Origin: Letharia columbiana
Lineage: Eukaryota; Ascomycota; Lecanoromycetes; Lecanorales; Parmeliaceae
Length of the DNA: 64,000 bases
Assembly (NCBI RefSeq): GCF_014066305.1
Contig: NW_023501108.1
Location: 1-64,000, forward strand
Direction: 5' to 3'
The number at the start of each line of letters is the position of its first letter. Positions within the stretch are counted from its first letter, which is position 1. Of the stretch, positions 37,801 through 50,340 are shown in pieces. The notes beneath the pieces are model-generated. The model was given only the letters and a program-made list of their open reading frames with translations, made no database searches and was not told the origin of the DNA. Made by a program: the position numbers and the translations under genes.

Positions 37801-40412
37801 AATAGACTAACGATTATTATTAAATTTAAATTAATTCTATATAATTTATACTATCTTTATTTATTATTATATCTATTATTTCTTATTATTAATATTAAAA
37901 AGAAAGTAAGATTTATTACTATCTTTATATTAAAATATATTTATTAATATTTTATATTAAATATCGTTAATTAAAGAAGCTAAATTTACGCTAAATAAAG
38001 GTTTAATTAATATCTTAAAATTAAGATATTTAAAGAGAAATTAAAAGAGATATATAAATAAATAAAATATTAGAAATAAAATAAGATTAATATTTAATAT
38101 ATAAATTCTATCTTCTCGCTATAATAGAAACTTATATTACTTTAATAATATATCGTTATATTATTCTCGATATTTTAAATTAGAAATTAATTTTTTCTAA
38201 TTAGCGTTATAATTAGTAGTTATATATTTAAAAATATATAATACTATTAATATAAAATTAGTATTTAATTTAATTTATTTAAAACTTTAATTAGTTACAT
38301 TATTAACGCTTTTCTACTTAATATAATATATACTTTATTTACTTTAATATTAATACTTATTTATTATTATATTATTTTAATTATTAGAATTAAAGATTAT
38401 ATTTATTTAATTAATATTTTAATCGCTAATTATATTAATAAGAATATATATTAATATTTTAGAATTATTAAATTTATTTTATTAAATATTAATATAGAAT
38501 TAGAATTTAATTTAAACGCTTTAATAATTTAATTAGCTAAACTAGTTATTATCTAAATCTTCTATATATAAAAATTAAATCTTTTATTATACTAAGATTA
38601 TTCTTAAATTCTAAAATCTTTCTTATTAATATAACTCTCTTCTATTTAAGTAATATTATAATATCTTTTACTTAGACATTAAAATATTAAAGTATTATAT
38701 TCTTCGCTTTTAATTAGACGATCTTATTTTTAAATTAATATCTTTAATTTTATAAAAATAGTAATTAATTTATTATAGACGAAGATAAAAAAGAAATAAT
38801 ATCTTCTTCTATTTTTAAAGTAGAAGAAGAGAAAAAAGTAAATAAATTAATTATAAGCTATAAACGATCTAACGTTTAAGAATAATAAATTAATAAAATT
38901 ATAATATTAGAATAAAGAGCTTTTCTTATAATTAATAAATATAAAATTAAATAGAAATTAATTAAATTAATAAGATTATCTTTAATAAATATATCGCGTA
39001 TATAAAGAATATCGAAATATATAAAATATAAGAGAGAGTATATATATATAATTATAAATATTTAAAATATATTTAAAATATAAAAAGAAGCGCTTATATA
39101 TAGCTCTACGATATATATTAATAAAAAAGAAATTAATTTCTTTTTCTAATTAGCTTTTTAATTAACGTTTAAACTTAATTTATTTTTAAATAATATTTTA
39201 TTTTAATAAGATTTTAATTATATAATATTAGTTAGCTCGATAATAAATATTTAATATTATTCTTTTTTAATCTATTCTCTTCTTTCTTAAAAATTCTTTT
39301 TATTATTATAATAATTATATTATAATATACTTATTTATTATAATATTACTTATATTTAAAGAAAATAAAATTATTTTCTCTATATTCTATAATTAGATTA
39401 AATTAATAATATTATTTCTATAAAGTAAGTATACGCTTAATAGCACTATATTTTTTAATATAATAATTAATTATAATATTAATTATAATTTATTAATATA
39501 TAATATTATTATTTATTAAAGCTATTAACTCGATAATTACGAAAATTTAGAAAATTCTTAATAATTTATTAACTACTAATTTAAGCTCGTTTAAATTATT
39601 AAAGCGAAATAAAAATAAGACTTCGCGAAGATAAAAATTAGAAGATTATACGCGAAGTTTAAGAAGTATAATTATAAATAAGAAAAGTGCGTAGTTATAT
39701 TAATTATATATATTTAAATTAAATAATAAATTAATTATATACGCTAATTATATTATTACTAATTAGACTTTAAAACTTATATATTAAAAAAAATTCGCGA
39801 ATTATAGAAGTTAACGAATTTAATTATTTTTTAAATTATATTTATTTAAGTAATAAAGAAGATCTTAATTTATATAGCTTTAAATTTAATTAATTCGCTT
39901 TAAATTTAATTCTCTATATTAAGCGTACTTTAAGAAATTATAAAAATAAAATTAGCGAGTAATTTTAATAATATAACTTACTTTTTAATAATTATAAATA
40001 AAGAAAATTATTAACTAATATCTAGCGACTTAATTATATATATTTTATATAAAAAGAATTACTTTATAATTAAAAGATATATAACTTTTTAGATAATTAT
40101 AATAAGATATAAACTTATAAATAATAATATAGTATTATTAAAGTTTAAATATAATTTTTATAAAAAGAAAATATATAATAAATAAAAGGAAAACTATTTT
40201 AAATTAAGAATAAGATATTCTAATTATTATTCTACTTATTACGCTTAATTAATAATATTTAACTATTATACTTAATCTAATAACTTTATATATTTTATAT
40301 TTATAGAATAAAACTTCTTAAATTAATTTAAATATAGATATATATCTATAAAAATATTATTACTCTAATAAAAGAGGTTTTTTATCTTAAAATCTATATT
40401 AAATTAAAGGTT
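34861..40412. other. internal region of M2, no recognisable gene
   Basis: About 5.5 kb of RIP-saturated DNA, largely A/T with occasional CG. I tried reading stretches with TAA/TAG taken as Gln. Some, for example about 38,050-38,750 on the plus strand, give long Asn/Gln/Ile/Leu-rich frames, but none matches a domain I know. This could be the remains of the element's main gene. Confidence 0.4.
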
Positions 40413-40700
40413 ATATCCCTATATTCGATAGCTTTAATTTTTATAGTTATTATTAATATTACGATTAAATTTATAAATTCGTATAGTAATAGTAGATCTT
40501 TCTTATTAATAAGTATCTTTATATTTAATAACTTTAGTTTCTATAATTACTATTAATATGGTGATTAAATTCGTATAGTAATAGTATATCTTTTTTATTA
40601 GTAGATATCTCTATATTTGATAGCTTTAATTTCGATAATTATTATTAATATCGCGATTAAATTTATATAGTAATAATATATTTTTCTTATTAGCGAGTAT
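40413..40700 (+). repeat. tandem repeat, about 95-bp unit, three copies, in M2
   Basis: Three direct copies carry GATAGCTTTAATTT or a close variant, then ATTATTAATAT.. and GTATAGTAATA. Units start near 40,420, 40,525 and 40,615. Confidence 0.65.
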
Positions 40701-41209
40701 ATTAATAATTATAAATAGCTAAAATACGATAGAAAATAGTAGATAATTCTTAATAATATTTAATCTTAAATTTATAGCTTCTTTATTTTATTTAGAAGTA
40801 AAGATATTTATATTTAGAATTTAAAGTAAGTAAATTTTAATATATAGTTAATAAATATTTAGATATAAATCTTTTAACACTTCTCGCTAAGCGTTTAACG
40901 CTTAAAAAAAGAATATTAATTTTTAATTATATTTATATAATTCGTTTAAAAGAAGCTATATATTAATAGAAAGTCTTAATTTATATTAATTATAATTATA
41001 AAGATAATTATAATTATAATTTTAAATATAATTAAATATTTAAGTTATAAGATTTATTATTAGCTAATAAATAAAAGATTAAATTCTACTAATTATTTTA
41101 TTTAATATCTTATTTATTATAAGAATATAGAGTTATCTTTTAAAAGTAAAACTTTAAAGATAATAGTTAAATAATATAATATATATATAATATAAAATCT
41201 TACGATAAA

Positions 41210-43732
41210 AGGGAAGCTTCGAAATTATAAGATTAATTAAAATTTAATAATAATAAATCTCGCGTAAAGTTTAAGTTATAGCTCGCGTTAGTTATATATA
41301 ATAAAAATAATAATAATTAGAAAAATATACTATCTAATTTTTATTAATACTTTAATATTACTAAAATAAAAATGATATCTATTAAAGCGATAGCGGTATT
41401 TATTAAAATAATAATAATATTTATTAAAGTAGTATCGATATCTAATAAATACTTTATTATAATACTTTTAAATAGATTATTATTTCGCGTAATTTAAAAT
41501 AATATTAACTTTTTCGAAGAGCTATTAATAATAATTTCGATATATATAAATTAAGCTCTTTACGCGATCTATCTATATATTAACTTAAAGTTATTAATAA
41601 ATAAAAAATAAATATATAATTTAATACGGAGGTCGGCACCAAAAGTCCTGCACATGCGCTAAATCTCTTGGCATGCTTGGCATTTTGATAAATCTGACCT
41701 TTCTCTTGGATAGCTTCATTTTTCTAGTGATGATGCTTCATATAGCTACGTATATACTCATTTGCTCGCTCCGTAGAGTTGTAGGGCCGTACATCACCTC
41801 CCTCACGGCCTTCCCTGTACTCGTTACCGCCCTTGAGACGAATAACCTCCGCAATATGTCTCGGTATTCGCTCTATCCACTCCTGAATCCTCTTCTGTGT
41901 AAGCTCGTGATTCCAGCAATGTAGTGCACTCCGTATGTATGCACTCCGTATGTATGCACCTCGTATGTACAGCATTGACGTCGCTGTTAAGTAAAAAGCA
42001 GTAATATTGAGGATCAGAATATTTGCCAAGCATGCCAAGAGATTTAGCGCATGTGCAGGACTTTTGGTGTCACCCTCCGTATCTACGTTATACTTTAAAT
42101 ATCGCTATAATAATATTAGATTATTTAAATAGAAATTTAAGATATAAAGAAGATAGTTTTATAAGAAGAAAGATTAATATAAAAAGAAAGTCTTAGAGAG
42201 AAGGGAAAGCTTAGATATCTATCGCGTATATTAAATATTTAGATTATTTTATATTATTTAATTTAATTTAAGTATTAATAAATAATACGCTTTCTCTTTA
42301 ATTTTAAAGATTTAAATTTAAATAAATTATATTTATTAAGCGCTATTATCTAATATAATCTTATTTATCTTTATATTAATTCTAATTATTATTATAGCTT
42401 ATATAGATTAAAAGATAAAATATCTAAAAGAGCGAATTAATAAATAATTATCTTTATTTAACTTAATTAAAATAAAACTATTATAATTTATTAAAATTTT
42501 CGTATATTTTATTTTTATTTTATTTTCTTTATATAAATAATTATTCTTTTAATTTAAAAACTATAATTAAAATAATATATAATATATATTCTCTATATTT
42601 CTAACTTCGATACTTACTAGAATTAATATACTTTTTAATAAAATAAATATTAATTAAAATTAAATATAGTTTAGTATTTATAGATATTCGTATAAGCCCT
42701 TTAATTTCTTTATATATATCTATTAATTTATCTTTTTATAGCGATTAAAGTAGAAGATATTAAGTCTAATAATTTATTATAATAAATATTAAATATTAAT
42801 AATAATAATAATATTAAAGAGTCTTAATATAGATTAATTAAGCGGCGATTAGACTTTTAATTAAAACGAAAAGCGAAGAATAAGCTTAATAAAAATAAAA
42901 ATATTAAGAAATTACGATAGCGAATAAATACGTTTATATTTAAGAAGAAATTAATTAAAAAAGTAAAGAAAGTTAATATTTTAATTATTAATTATACTAT
43001 AGTTTATAATAAGTATAAAGTTAGATATATTAATATATCGTAATTAAAATAAAAATAAGCTTTTAAATAAATTAGATAAAATATAATAAATAAATAATAA
43101 GTAACTTCTAATTCTAGTTATTATTCTAATAAACTTATATTTTAATAATATTATATAAAAAAAATACGCGAGCGTAATTTAGAGAAAGTCTAGAGTTTCG
43201 CTTTTTATATAAATTATTATATATATAAATAAAGATAAGAGCTTAGATTAGAAGGAAATAAATAATATCGAAGTTAAATAAGATATAAGTATTAAGAATA
43301 ATTTTATTATACGCGCTAATAATTAAGTAGATTTTATCTTTTAAACTACTCGAAAGCGCGATATAGAATTTAACGATAAGCTCTATTATAATTTAAATAT
43401 AAAAATATTAACGCGTTAATTAATAAGTATTAAGCTATTATAGAAATCTTAAGATATTAAATATAATTATATCTAAAAGATAAAATTATAAATCTTTATT
43501 AATATATAATTAATTTAATATATAATAATAAAAAGTTTATTACGAAAGCTACGCTATCTAAGTTAATATTTTAATCTTAATTATTACTTTTACTATTATA
43601 TAAGTAACGCGAAGCTACCTTTTATTTAAATATATCTAATTTTTAATTTTAATTATTATTATAGATATTATTAATTTATTCTAAAATTATTAAATCTATT
43701 TTTATATACTTTTTATATTTTATCTTTTTTTT
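41210..43732 (+). repeat. M2 duplicated block, copy 1 (contains the MITE)
   Basis: Direct repeat of 44,222-46,308. It starts at GGGAAGCTTCGAAATTATAAG (copy 2: GAGAAGCTTCGAGATTATAA) and ends at TATCTTTTTTTT. From 42,820 to about 43,670 the plus strand gives one long frame, broken almost only by TAA/TAG where Gln would stand. It is rich in Lys, Arg and Asn, for example RRLDF, LKRKAKNKL and IFKKKLIKKVKK. A gene was probably duplicated here; its family is unknown to me. Confidence 0.72.
41627..42079. mobile_element. 453-bp MITE with TA target site (Tc1/mariner-pogo type), almost free of RIP
   Basis: Starts CGGAGGTCGGCACCAAAAG and ends CTTTTGGTGTCACCCTCCG. The TIRs pair over about 65 bp, including TCCTGCACATGCGCTAAATC and CTTGGCATGCTTGGCA. 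It is flanked by TA on both sides (41,625-41,626 and 42,080-42,081). The empty site can be seen in the duplicated block at about 44,620-44,640, where ATTTAATA continues straight into the downstream homology. No transposase is present; an open stretch of 83 codons inside is not credible. An internal 15-bp repeat (CACTCCGTATGTATG, 41,926-41,970) copies part of the end motif. Normal base composition indicates arrival after RIP of the host element. Confidence 0.9.
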
Positions 43733-44221
43733 AATTAGATAGCGATTAAATTTTAAATTAAAATAAATACTTAGAAGAGGAAAGTTTATAAGTACTTAAT
43801 TATATAATTTTATTTCTTTTATACTTTTTATAATTACTTAAATAATTAATAATATATAATTAATAATATATAATTATATCTTATAATTATATTTATAATA
43901 GTTAATTAATTTAGTAATTAAATTATATAAAGATAAGTATACTCTTATCTTTAATTTAAATAACTTAATTAAGATAATCGCGAGATTTAAATTCTTTTTC
44001 TATAATATAACTCGCTTTTTATATATTATATAAAGATAGATATCTATTTAAATAAAAATTATTAGAGTTAATTATAAAGCGTAGTAATAAAAGGTTTACT
44101 CTTAAACTAACGAATTAAAAAGGCTTTTATTATCTTATATAATATTTTAAAAGTAAATATTTAAATATAATAGCGCTTTAATAAATTTTAATTAAGTATA
44201 ATCTAATAAATTAAGTACTAG

Positions 44222-46308
44222 AAGAGAAGCTTCGAGATTATAAAATTAGTTAACTTTTAATAATAACGAATTTTATATAAAGCTCGAGTTATAGCTTACG
44301 TTAGTTATATATAATAAATATAATAATAATTAGAAAAATATATTATCTAATTTCTATTAACGCTTTAATACTATTAAAGTAAAAGCGATATCTATTAAGA
44401 TAGAGATAATATCTATTAAAATAACGACGATGGCGATTAAAGCGATAGTAATATCTAATAAAAACTTTACTTTAATACTACGTTTAGCACTTTAAAATAA
44501 TATTAATTTTTTCGAAAAGCTATTAATAATAGATTAAGTATATATAAATTAAGCTCTTCGCGTAATTTATTTATATATTAACTTAAAGTTATTAAAAGAT
44601 AAAGAATAAATATATAATTTAATAATTATATTATACTTTTAATATCGCTATAATAATATTAAGTTATTTAAATAGAAGTTTAATATATAAAGAAGATAGT
44701 TTAATAATAAGAAAAGTTAATATAAAAAAGAAAGTTTTAGAGAGAAAGAAGAGGGGAAGAAAAGTTTAGATATTTATCGCGTATATTAAATTTTTAGATT
44801 ACTTTATATTATCTAGCTTAAATTAAATATTAATACGATACTTTCTTTTTAATTTTAGAGATTTAAGTTTAAGCGAATTACGCTTATTAAGCGTTATTAT
44901 TTAATATAATCTTAGCTACTTTTATAATAATTATAATTATTATTATAGCTTATATAGATTAAAAGATAAAATATTTAAAAGAGTAAATTAGTAAGTAATT
45001 ATCTTTATCTAGTTTAACTAATATTAAACTACTATAACTTATTAAAATTTTTATATATTTTGTTTTTACTTTCTTATCTTTAAATCTTATTACCTTTATA
45101 GAAATAATTATTTTTTAAGTCGAACTCTATAATAATATATTTAAAATAGCGCGTAATATATATTCTTTTTATTTCTAATATTAATACTTATTAGAATTAA
45201 CGCACTTTTTAATAAAATAAATTTTAATTAAAATTAAGAATAGCTTAATATTTATAGATATTCGTATAAGCCCTTTAATTCTTTTATATATATCTATTAA
45301 TTTATCTTTTTATAGTAATTAAAGTAGAAGAAATTAAGTTTAATAATTTATTATAATAAGTATTAAATATTAATAATAATAGCAATATTAAAGAGTCTTA
45401 ATATAAATTAATTAAATAGCGATTAGACTCTTAATTAAAATAAAAAGCGAAGAATAAGCTTAATTAAAATAAAAATATTAAGAGATCGCGATAGTAAATA
45501 AATATATTTATATTTAAGAAGAAACTAGTTAAGAAAGTAAAGAAAGTTAATATCTTAGCTATTAATTATACTATAATTATTAAAAAGCGTAAAGTTAAAT
45601 ATATTAATATATCGTTATTATAATAGAAATAAACTCTTAAATAAATTAAATAAGATATAATAGATAAGCGATAAGTAACTTCTAGTTCTAATTATTATTT
45701 TAGTAGATTTATATTTTAATAATATTATATAAGAAAAGTACGCGAGCGTAATTACGAAGAAGTCTAGAGTTTCGCTTATCGCGCGAATTATTATATATAT
45801 AAATAAAGATAAAAGCTTAAATTAGAAGAAAATAAATAATATTAAAACTAAATAAGATATAAGTATTAAAAATAATTTTATTATACGCGTTAATAATTAA
45901 GTAGATTTTATCTTTTAAATTACTTAAGAGTATAATATAGAATTTAATAATAAGCGCTATTATAGTTTAAATATAATAATATTAACGCGTTAATTAATAA
46001 GTATTAAATTATTATAGAAATCTTAAAATATTAAATATAATTATATTTAAAAGATAAAATTATAAATCTTTATTTATATATAATTAATCTAGCGTATAAT
46101 AATAAAAAGCTTACTATAAAAGCTATATTATCTAAATTAATATTTTAATCTTAATTATTATTATTGCTATTATATAAGTAGCGTAAAGTTATCTTTTATT
46201 TAAATATATTTAATTCTTAATTCTAATTATTATTATAGATATCGTTAATCCGTTTTAGAATTATTAAATATACTTTTATATACTTTCTATATTTAATCTT
46301 TTTTTTAT
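44222..46308 (+). repeat. M2 duplicated block, copy 2
   Basis: Second copy of 41,210-43,732 without the 453-bp MITE. Its intact target site lies at about 44,620-44,640. A sequence of about 480 bp separates the two copies. Confidence 0.72.
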
Positions 46309-46639
46309 ATATCGCGAGAAGATAGCTTAAAGAAATATAGCTTATTATATTAAGTTATGATATTTTCGAAAGAATATTAAGAAATATATTAACTTTTCTA
46401 AATTAACGATTTAATAAAAAGACTATAATTATAATATATATAATTTTATATTAAATAGCGATATCGAAAATATATAATAAGCGTATAAAATTATCGTTAA
46501 TAACTTTAATTATAAAGTGCTAGCGGATTTCGCGTAACTAATATTAGAGAAAGATAAGCTTTTCTTATTATTAATAGATATAGCTCGCTTTCTTTTATAT
46601 ATATAAAATAATAAAATATAATTATATTTAATTCTATAT

Positions 46640-46897
46640 CTTATTAATTTAGCGTAGCTATTAATTAGAATAATAATTAAAATAACTATTTCTAAATATA
46701 GAAATTCTAATTAAAAAATTCTATATATATACTATATTATAATATAATTTTATAGATATACTATATCGTAAAATATATTACTAAGATCTTATATTATATT
46801 AGATATAAGATTCTATAAATCTTAATAACTTATATTATATTAGAGTATAATATAATAGATTAATATCCTATATTATATTATATCTTTTCGACTAGTA
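46640..46897 (-). repeat. right TIR of M2 (approximate inner end)
   Basis: Reads inward on the minus strand from TACTAGTCGAAAAGATATAA; counterpart of 34,608-34,860. Confidence 0.7.
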
Positions 46898-46905
46898 AAT
46901 ATTAT

Positions 46906-47690
46906 CTAAAAGTATATTATTTAGAGCGATAAGACGATTAGATAAAACTTCTACTAATCGTAAAATTTACGTATTATTAAAGCGAGTATAAAATAATCGA
47001 CTATAGTTTATTCTTCGCTATATATAAATATTAATTAGAACTTAAATTAGTTATTAAGAATAGCGCTATTTAGAAAGAAGTATTTATAGCGAAAGAACGT
47101 ATTAAAGAAATTGATATAATTTAATAAAAGCTTACGAGACGCTAGTAGAGTATATAAAAAATATAATTAAAGTTTTATAATAAGAATTATAAATCGTAAA
47201 GATTTAATCGCGATAATCTTATTATACTTTTTATAAAGAATTTAAAGTAAAAGAAATTAAGTAAAAAGCTTTCTAATAAACTAATTAGTTCGTTTTATAT
47301 TTAGAAGTATATTAAAATATAAGCGTACCGACTATAGCTATTATTCACCTATCGAATTTATTCTATTTTTTATATATTATTATTAAAACTATATAAACGA
47401 AGGTTAAAAGATTTAGATATCTCTAAATATTTTATTTCTAAACTAATAAAAGATAATAAAGAGTATTTAATAAAATTTATATATAAAAAGTATATAAGAA
47501 AGAATAAGATAAAATATCTTATTCGATAAGAAGGTTATTTTAAGGAGTATAATAAATAGCTTAGTGAAGAAGTTATAGAGAATATATAAGATTTAATTAA
47601 CGATTTTAGTAAGTATAGCTTATAAATATAAAAAGCGTAAAATATAGATATCGAAAAAGGGCTCGAAGATTAACGATTTTAAAAAAAAAA
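46906..47690 (+). pseudogene. G1 integrase C-terminus and chromodomain relic
   Basis: The plus strand resumes with LKVYYLER, then AKERIKEID, KFYNKNYKS*RF, LIILFIKNLK*KKLSKKLSN and TYRIYSIFYILLLKLYKRR (ancestral STKNLKLKKPSKKLSDKF and YRIHPVFHVSLLEPYK). Near 47,490-47,580 it gives KIKYLIR*EGYFKEYNK*LS, the chromodomain core KYLVRWEGYPEEYNEW with both Trp codons turned into stops. This places G1 among the chromoviruses, the chromodomain clade of Gypsy elements. Confidence 0.87.
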
Positions 47691-48290
47691 TTTAAAGATA
47701 AAGAACTCAGCTATAGAGAGTCGAACCTCGAGTATTATAATAAAAAATGATATTAAAAAGGCTAATGAAAAGTATTAATATCTAAAGATAATAGAGAAAA
47801 AACTATATATTATTAGAAGTAATAGATACTATAATATAAGATATATATAGATAAAATAATAAGCTAATTAAATTTTTTAAAGTTTTTATTAAAGCTATTA
47901 TTATTAGCGTCGTTATTATCGAGATTACTCCTCGAACTACTCTTATAAATAAATTCTATCTTATTATTTATCTTATTATCTTTCTTCTCTTTATCCTCCT
48001 CTTCTTTCTCTTTATTCTTCTCTTTCTTTTTATTTCTACTTATCGAAATATATTATCTAACTAAATTGAAAGGTTTATTAAGACGAGAAAGATTTATCGA
48101 GGCTTAACGATATATATATTCGTAATACTCTCTATAGTTAAATTTAATCAATTAAGTATTTCATCTACTACTTTTAATAATACTATTATTTATCTTACTT
48201 TTATTATTATTACTTTTAAAGTCTAAGCTTAGCTTAAAAAATACGAAAGATATATTTATTAATAAAAGATTAGTTTAAAGTATAGTTAAT
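47691..48290. other. AT-rich stretch after G1 pol, nothing recognised
   Basis: RIP-degraded DNA with a pyrimidine-rich part (TTCTTCTCTTTATCCTCCTC and beyond, near 47,990-48,040). I see no gene or clear repeat end. Confidence 0.4.
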
Positions 48291-49086
48291 TAGTATATAT
48301 AATAGAATAAGATAGAGCTAAGCTTAAAAATCTTGAATTTATATATACAGCTAATCATAAATTCGGGTTCGCTACGCTCTTTGATTAGATCGGCTAAGTT
48401 AGCCCGATAGCCCTCTCGAGCTCCCTTATTAAAAATTTGTATATAGAAGTTTTATACTTTAAAGTACTCAGCTTGCGATATATATAGTTACTTTATAATT
48501 CCTTAAATTATAAAGCTCGCTTTACGCTTTCTAACGCTGTAAAAATTATAAAGTTTAATCTACTATTAATAAATTAAATAAATATTTAAATATAATAGTT
48601 ATGATAGTTATATTAGACGCGTTCGAGATCGAATAATAATCCTTTCACCTATTTATTATTCTTTTATTATTCTATTAATTCTATTAATTCTATTAAACTC
48701 ATTAATATGAATATAATCGTCTTCGATATCTCTCGTTCAATTAAAGCCCCTTATTAACGCCCTTAGATTATCTCTCGGCGAATTCGCTACTATTAATAAT
48801 CGAGATTATAAGCGAGTTTAATAGCTATCTACTACTATTTATAAACGCGTTAAAAGACTCTCAAAAAGAGCTTGAACGGATACGTCCTCCCTATATACTC
48901 CTTTCAAGTCAGCGATAGATAAGTTAAACTAACATTCAAATATTATAATTATATCAAACGCGTCCGAGATCGAATAATAATCCTTTCACCTATTTGTGTA
49001 ACTATTCTTCTTTCATTATTCTATCAATTCTATTAATTCCATTAATATAAACACATTTACTCTCGGTACCCTCGCACTCAGTTAAA
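48291..49086. repeat. moderately mutated repeat with two direct copies of a ~105-bp block
   Basis: 48,291-48,420 matches, in less mutated form, sequence at about 52,438 and 62,540 (shared start AATAAGATAGAGCTAA). A block beginning TATTAGACGCGTTCGAGATC at 48,611-48,715 recurs at 48,952-49,055 as TATCAAACGCGTCCGAGATC, followed in both by GAATAATAATCCTTTCACC. The copies are 341 bases apart. They could be LTR parts or a tandem unit; I could not close an element around them. Confidence 0.6.
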
Positions 49087-50340
49087 CAAGAGGAGGATCT
49101 ACAATAGGCGAATGCGGAGAACACTGCGGAGAACATTGCGGAGACAGTCATCAGCAGCAGTGACACAACAGGCCTACTCTCCACGATCTCACACCAATCT
49201 ACTCAGCCAGTGTAAGAGAAGTCACTACAGCAGGCGAATACGGAGAACACTGCGGAGAAACCAAGCGATAATAAGGCTCCCAGCATCAAGAATAGGCTCA
49301 GCTCTCCAAGATCCCACGTTATATACTCTTCACGATTCTATATTAAATCATTACTCAGCAAGCGGAGAACACCACTACAACTTAGCCTATCATCCCCAGT
49401 GCATTAAGGAGTAAGAGGAGGAACTATAACAGGCAAATGCGGAGAACACTGCGGAGAATACTATGGAGAACACTGCGGAGAACACTATGGAGAATACTGC
49501 GGAGAAATTAAGCGACAACAAGGCCCTCAACATCAAGAACAGGCTCAGCTCTCCAAGATCCCACGTTATATACTCCCTACGATTCCATATTAAATTATCA
49601 CTTAGCAAGCGGAGAACACCACTATAACTTAGCCGTTTCACATTAAATCATCACTTAGCAAGCGGAGAACACCACTATAACTTGATCTATTATCCCCACT
49701 ATATTGAGAAGTAAGAGGAGAAACTATAATAGGCAAATGCGGAGAATACTGCGGAGAAACTAAGCGGCAATAAGGCTATCATCGTCAAGAACACGGCTCA
49801 GCTCTCCAAGATCCTACGTTATATACTCTTTACGATTCCATATCAAATTATCACTTAGTAAGCGGAGAATATCACTGCAACTTAGTCTGTTATCCCCACT
49901 ATATTAAGAAGTAAGAGAAGAAACTATAATAGATAAATACGGAGAATACTACGGAGAATACTATAAAGAATACTACGAAGAAATTAAGCGGTAATAAGAT
50001 TCTTAGTACTAAGAATACGGCTTAGCTCTTCAAGATCCCACGTTATATACTCTCTATAATTCTATATTATATTATTATTTAGAAAGCGAAGAATATTACT
50101 ATAATTTAGTCTATTATTTTTATTATATTAAGAAGTAAGAGAATAAACTATAATAAATAAATGCGGAGAATACTGCGGAGAATACTATAAAGAATACTGT
50201 GAAGAAATTAAGCGATAATAAGACTATTATCGTTAGAAACACGGCTTAGCTCTTTAAGATCTCACGTTAAATTATTACTTAGTAAGCGGAGAATACTACT
50301 ATAACTTAATCTATTATCTCTACTATATTAATATAATATA
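49087..50340 (+). repeat. tandem array, ~200-bp unit with embedded 12-bp repeats
   Basis: Six units begin with a variant of AAGAGGAGGAACTATAACAG at about 49,087, 49,213, 49,411, 49,711, 49,912 and 50,134. Unit lengths are about 126-300. Each unit holds runs of the 12-mer GCGGAGAACACT followed by CAAGATCCCACGTTATATAC. Left units are nearly unmutated, and right units carry progressively more C-to-T and G-to-A changes. Open frames here (49,112-49,414 plus, 49,390-49,641 minus) merely translate the 12-mer on either strand and are not credible genes. Confidence 0.8.

Larger units (their letters stand above)
34608..46897. mobile_element. M2: 12.3-kb long-TIR element of unknown family, nested in G1
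   Basis: A 12,290-bp insert in the G1 integrase. It is flanked by the 8-bp duplication AATATTAT (34,600-34,607 and 46,898-46,905) and starts and ends with an inverted repeat opening TACTAGCCGAAAAGATATAA / TACTAGTCGAAAAGATATAA. Homology between the two inverted ends continues for roughly 250 bp (shared block TTAGAATTTCTATATTTA). Removing it with one duplication rejoins G1 as TLEYY + LKVYYLE in frame. Inside are a ~2.5-kb tandem duplication, a short tandem repeat and the MITE. An 8-9-bp duplication fits hAT or Mutator-type elements and the long TIR favours Mutator type, but I could not find a transposase. RIP is extreme. Confidence 0.8.

Noticed and set aside
40413..40700. CRISPR-like array from the three ~95-bp repeats
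   Set aside because: Repeats are long, contiguous and few with no spacers, and the genome is fungal.
41673..42038. Open frames on both strands in the MITE
   Set aside because: They are explained by TIR and repeat sequence of normal composition within A/T-rich DNA; no transposase motif.
47700..47740. tRNA-like B box (GGTTCGACTCTC on the minus strand)
   Set aside because: No A box at the right distance and no foldable acceptor or anticodon stems; could be chance or a tRNA fragment.
49002..49641. Frames with repeated SAVFSIVF or RRTLRR motifs
   Set aside because: They are translations of the 12-bp tandem repeat on either strand, not protein evidence.
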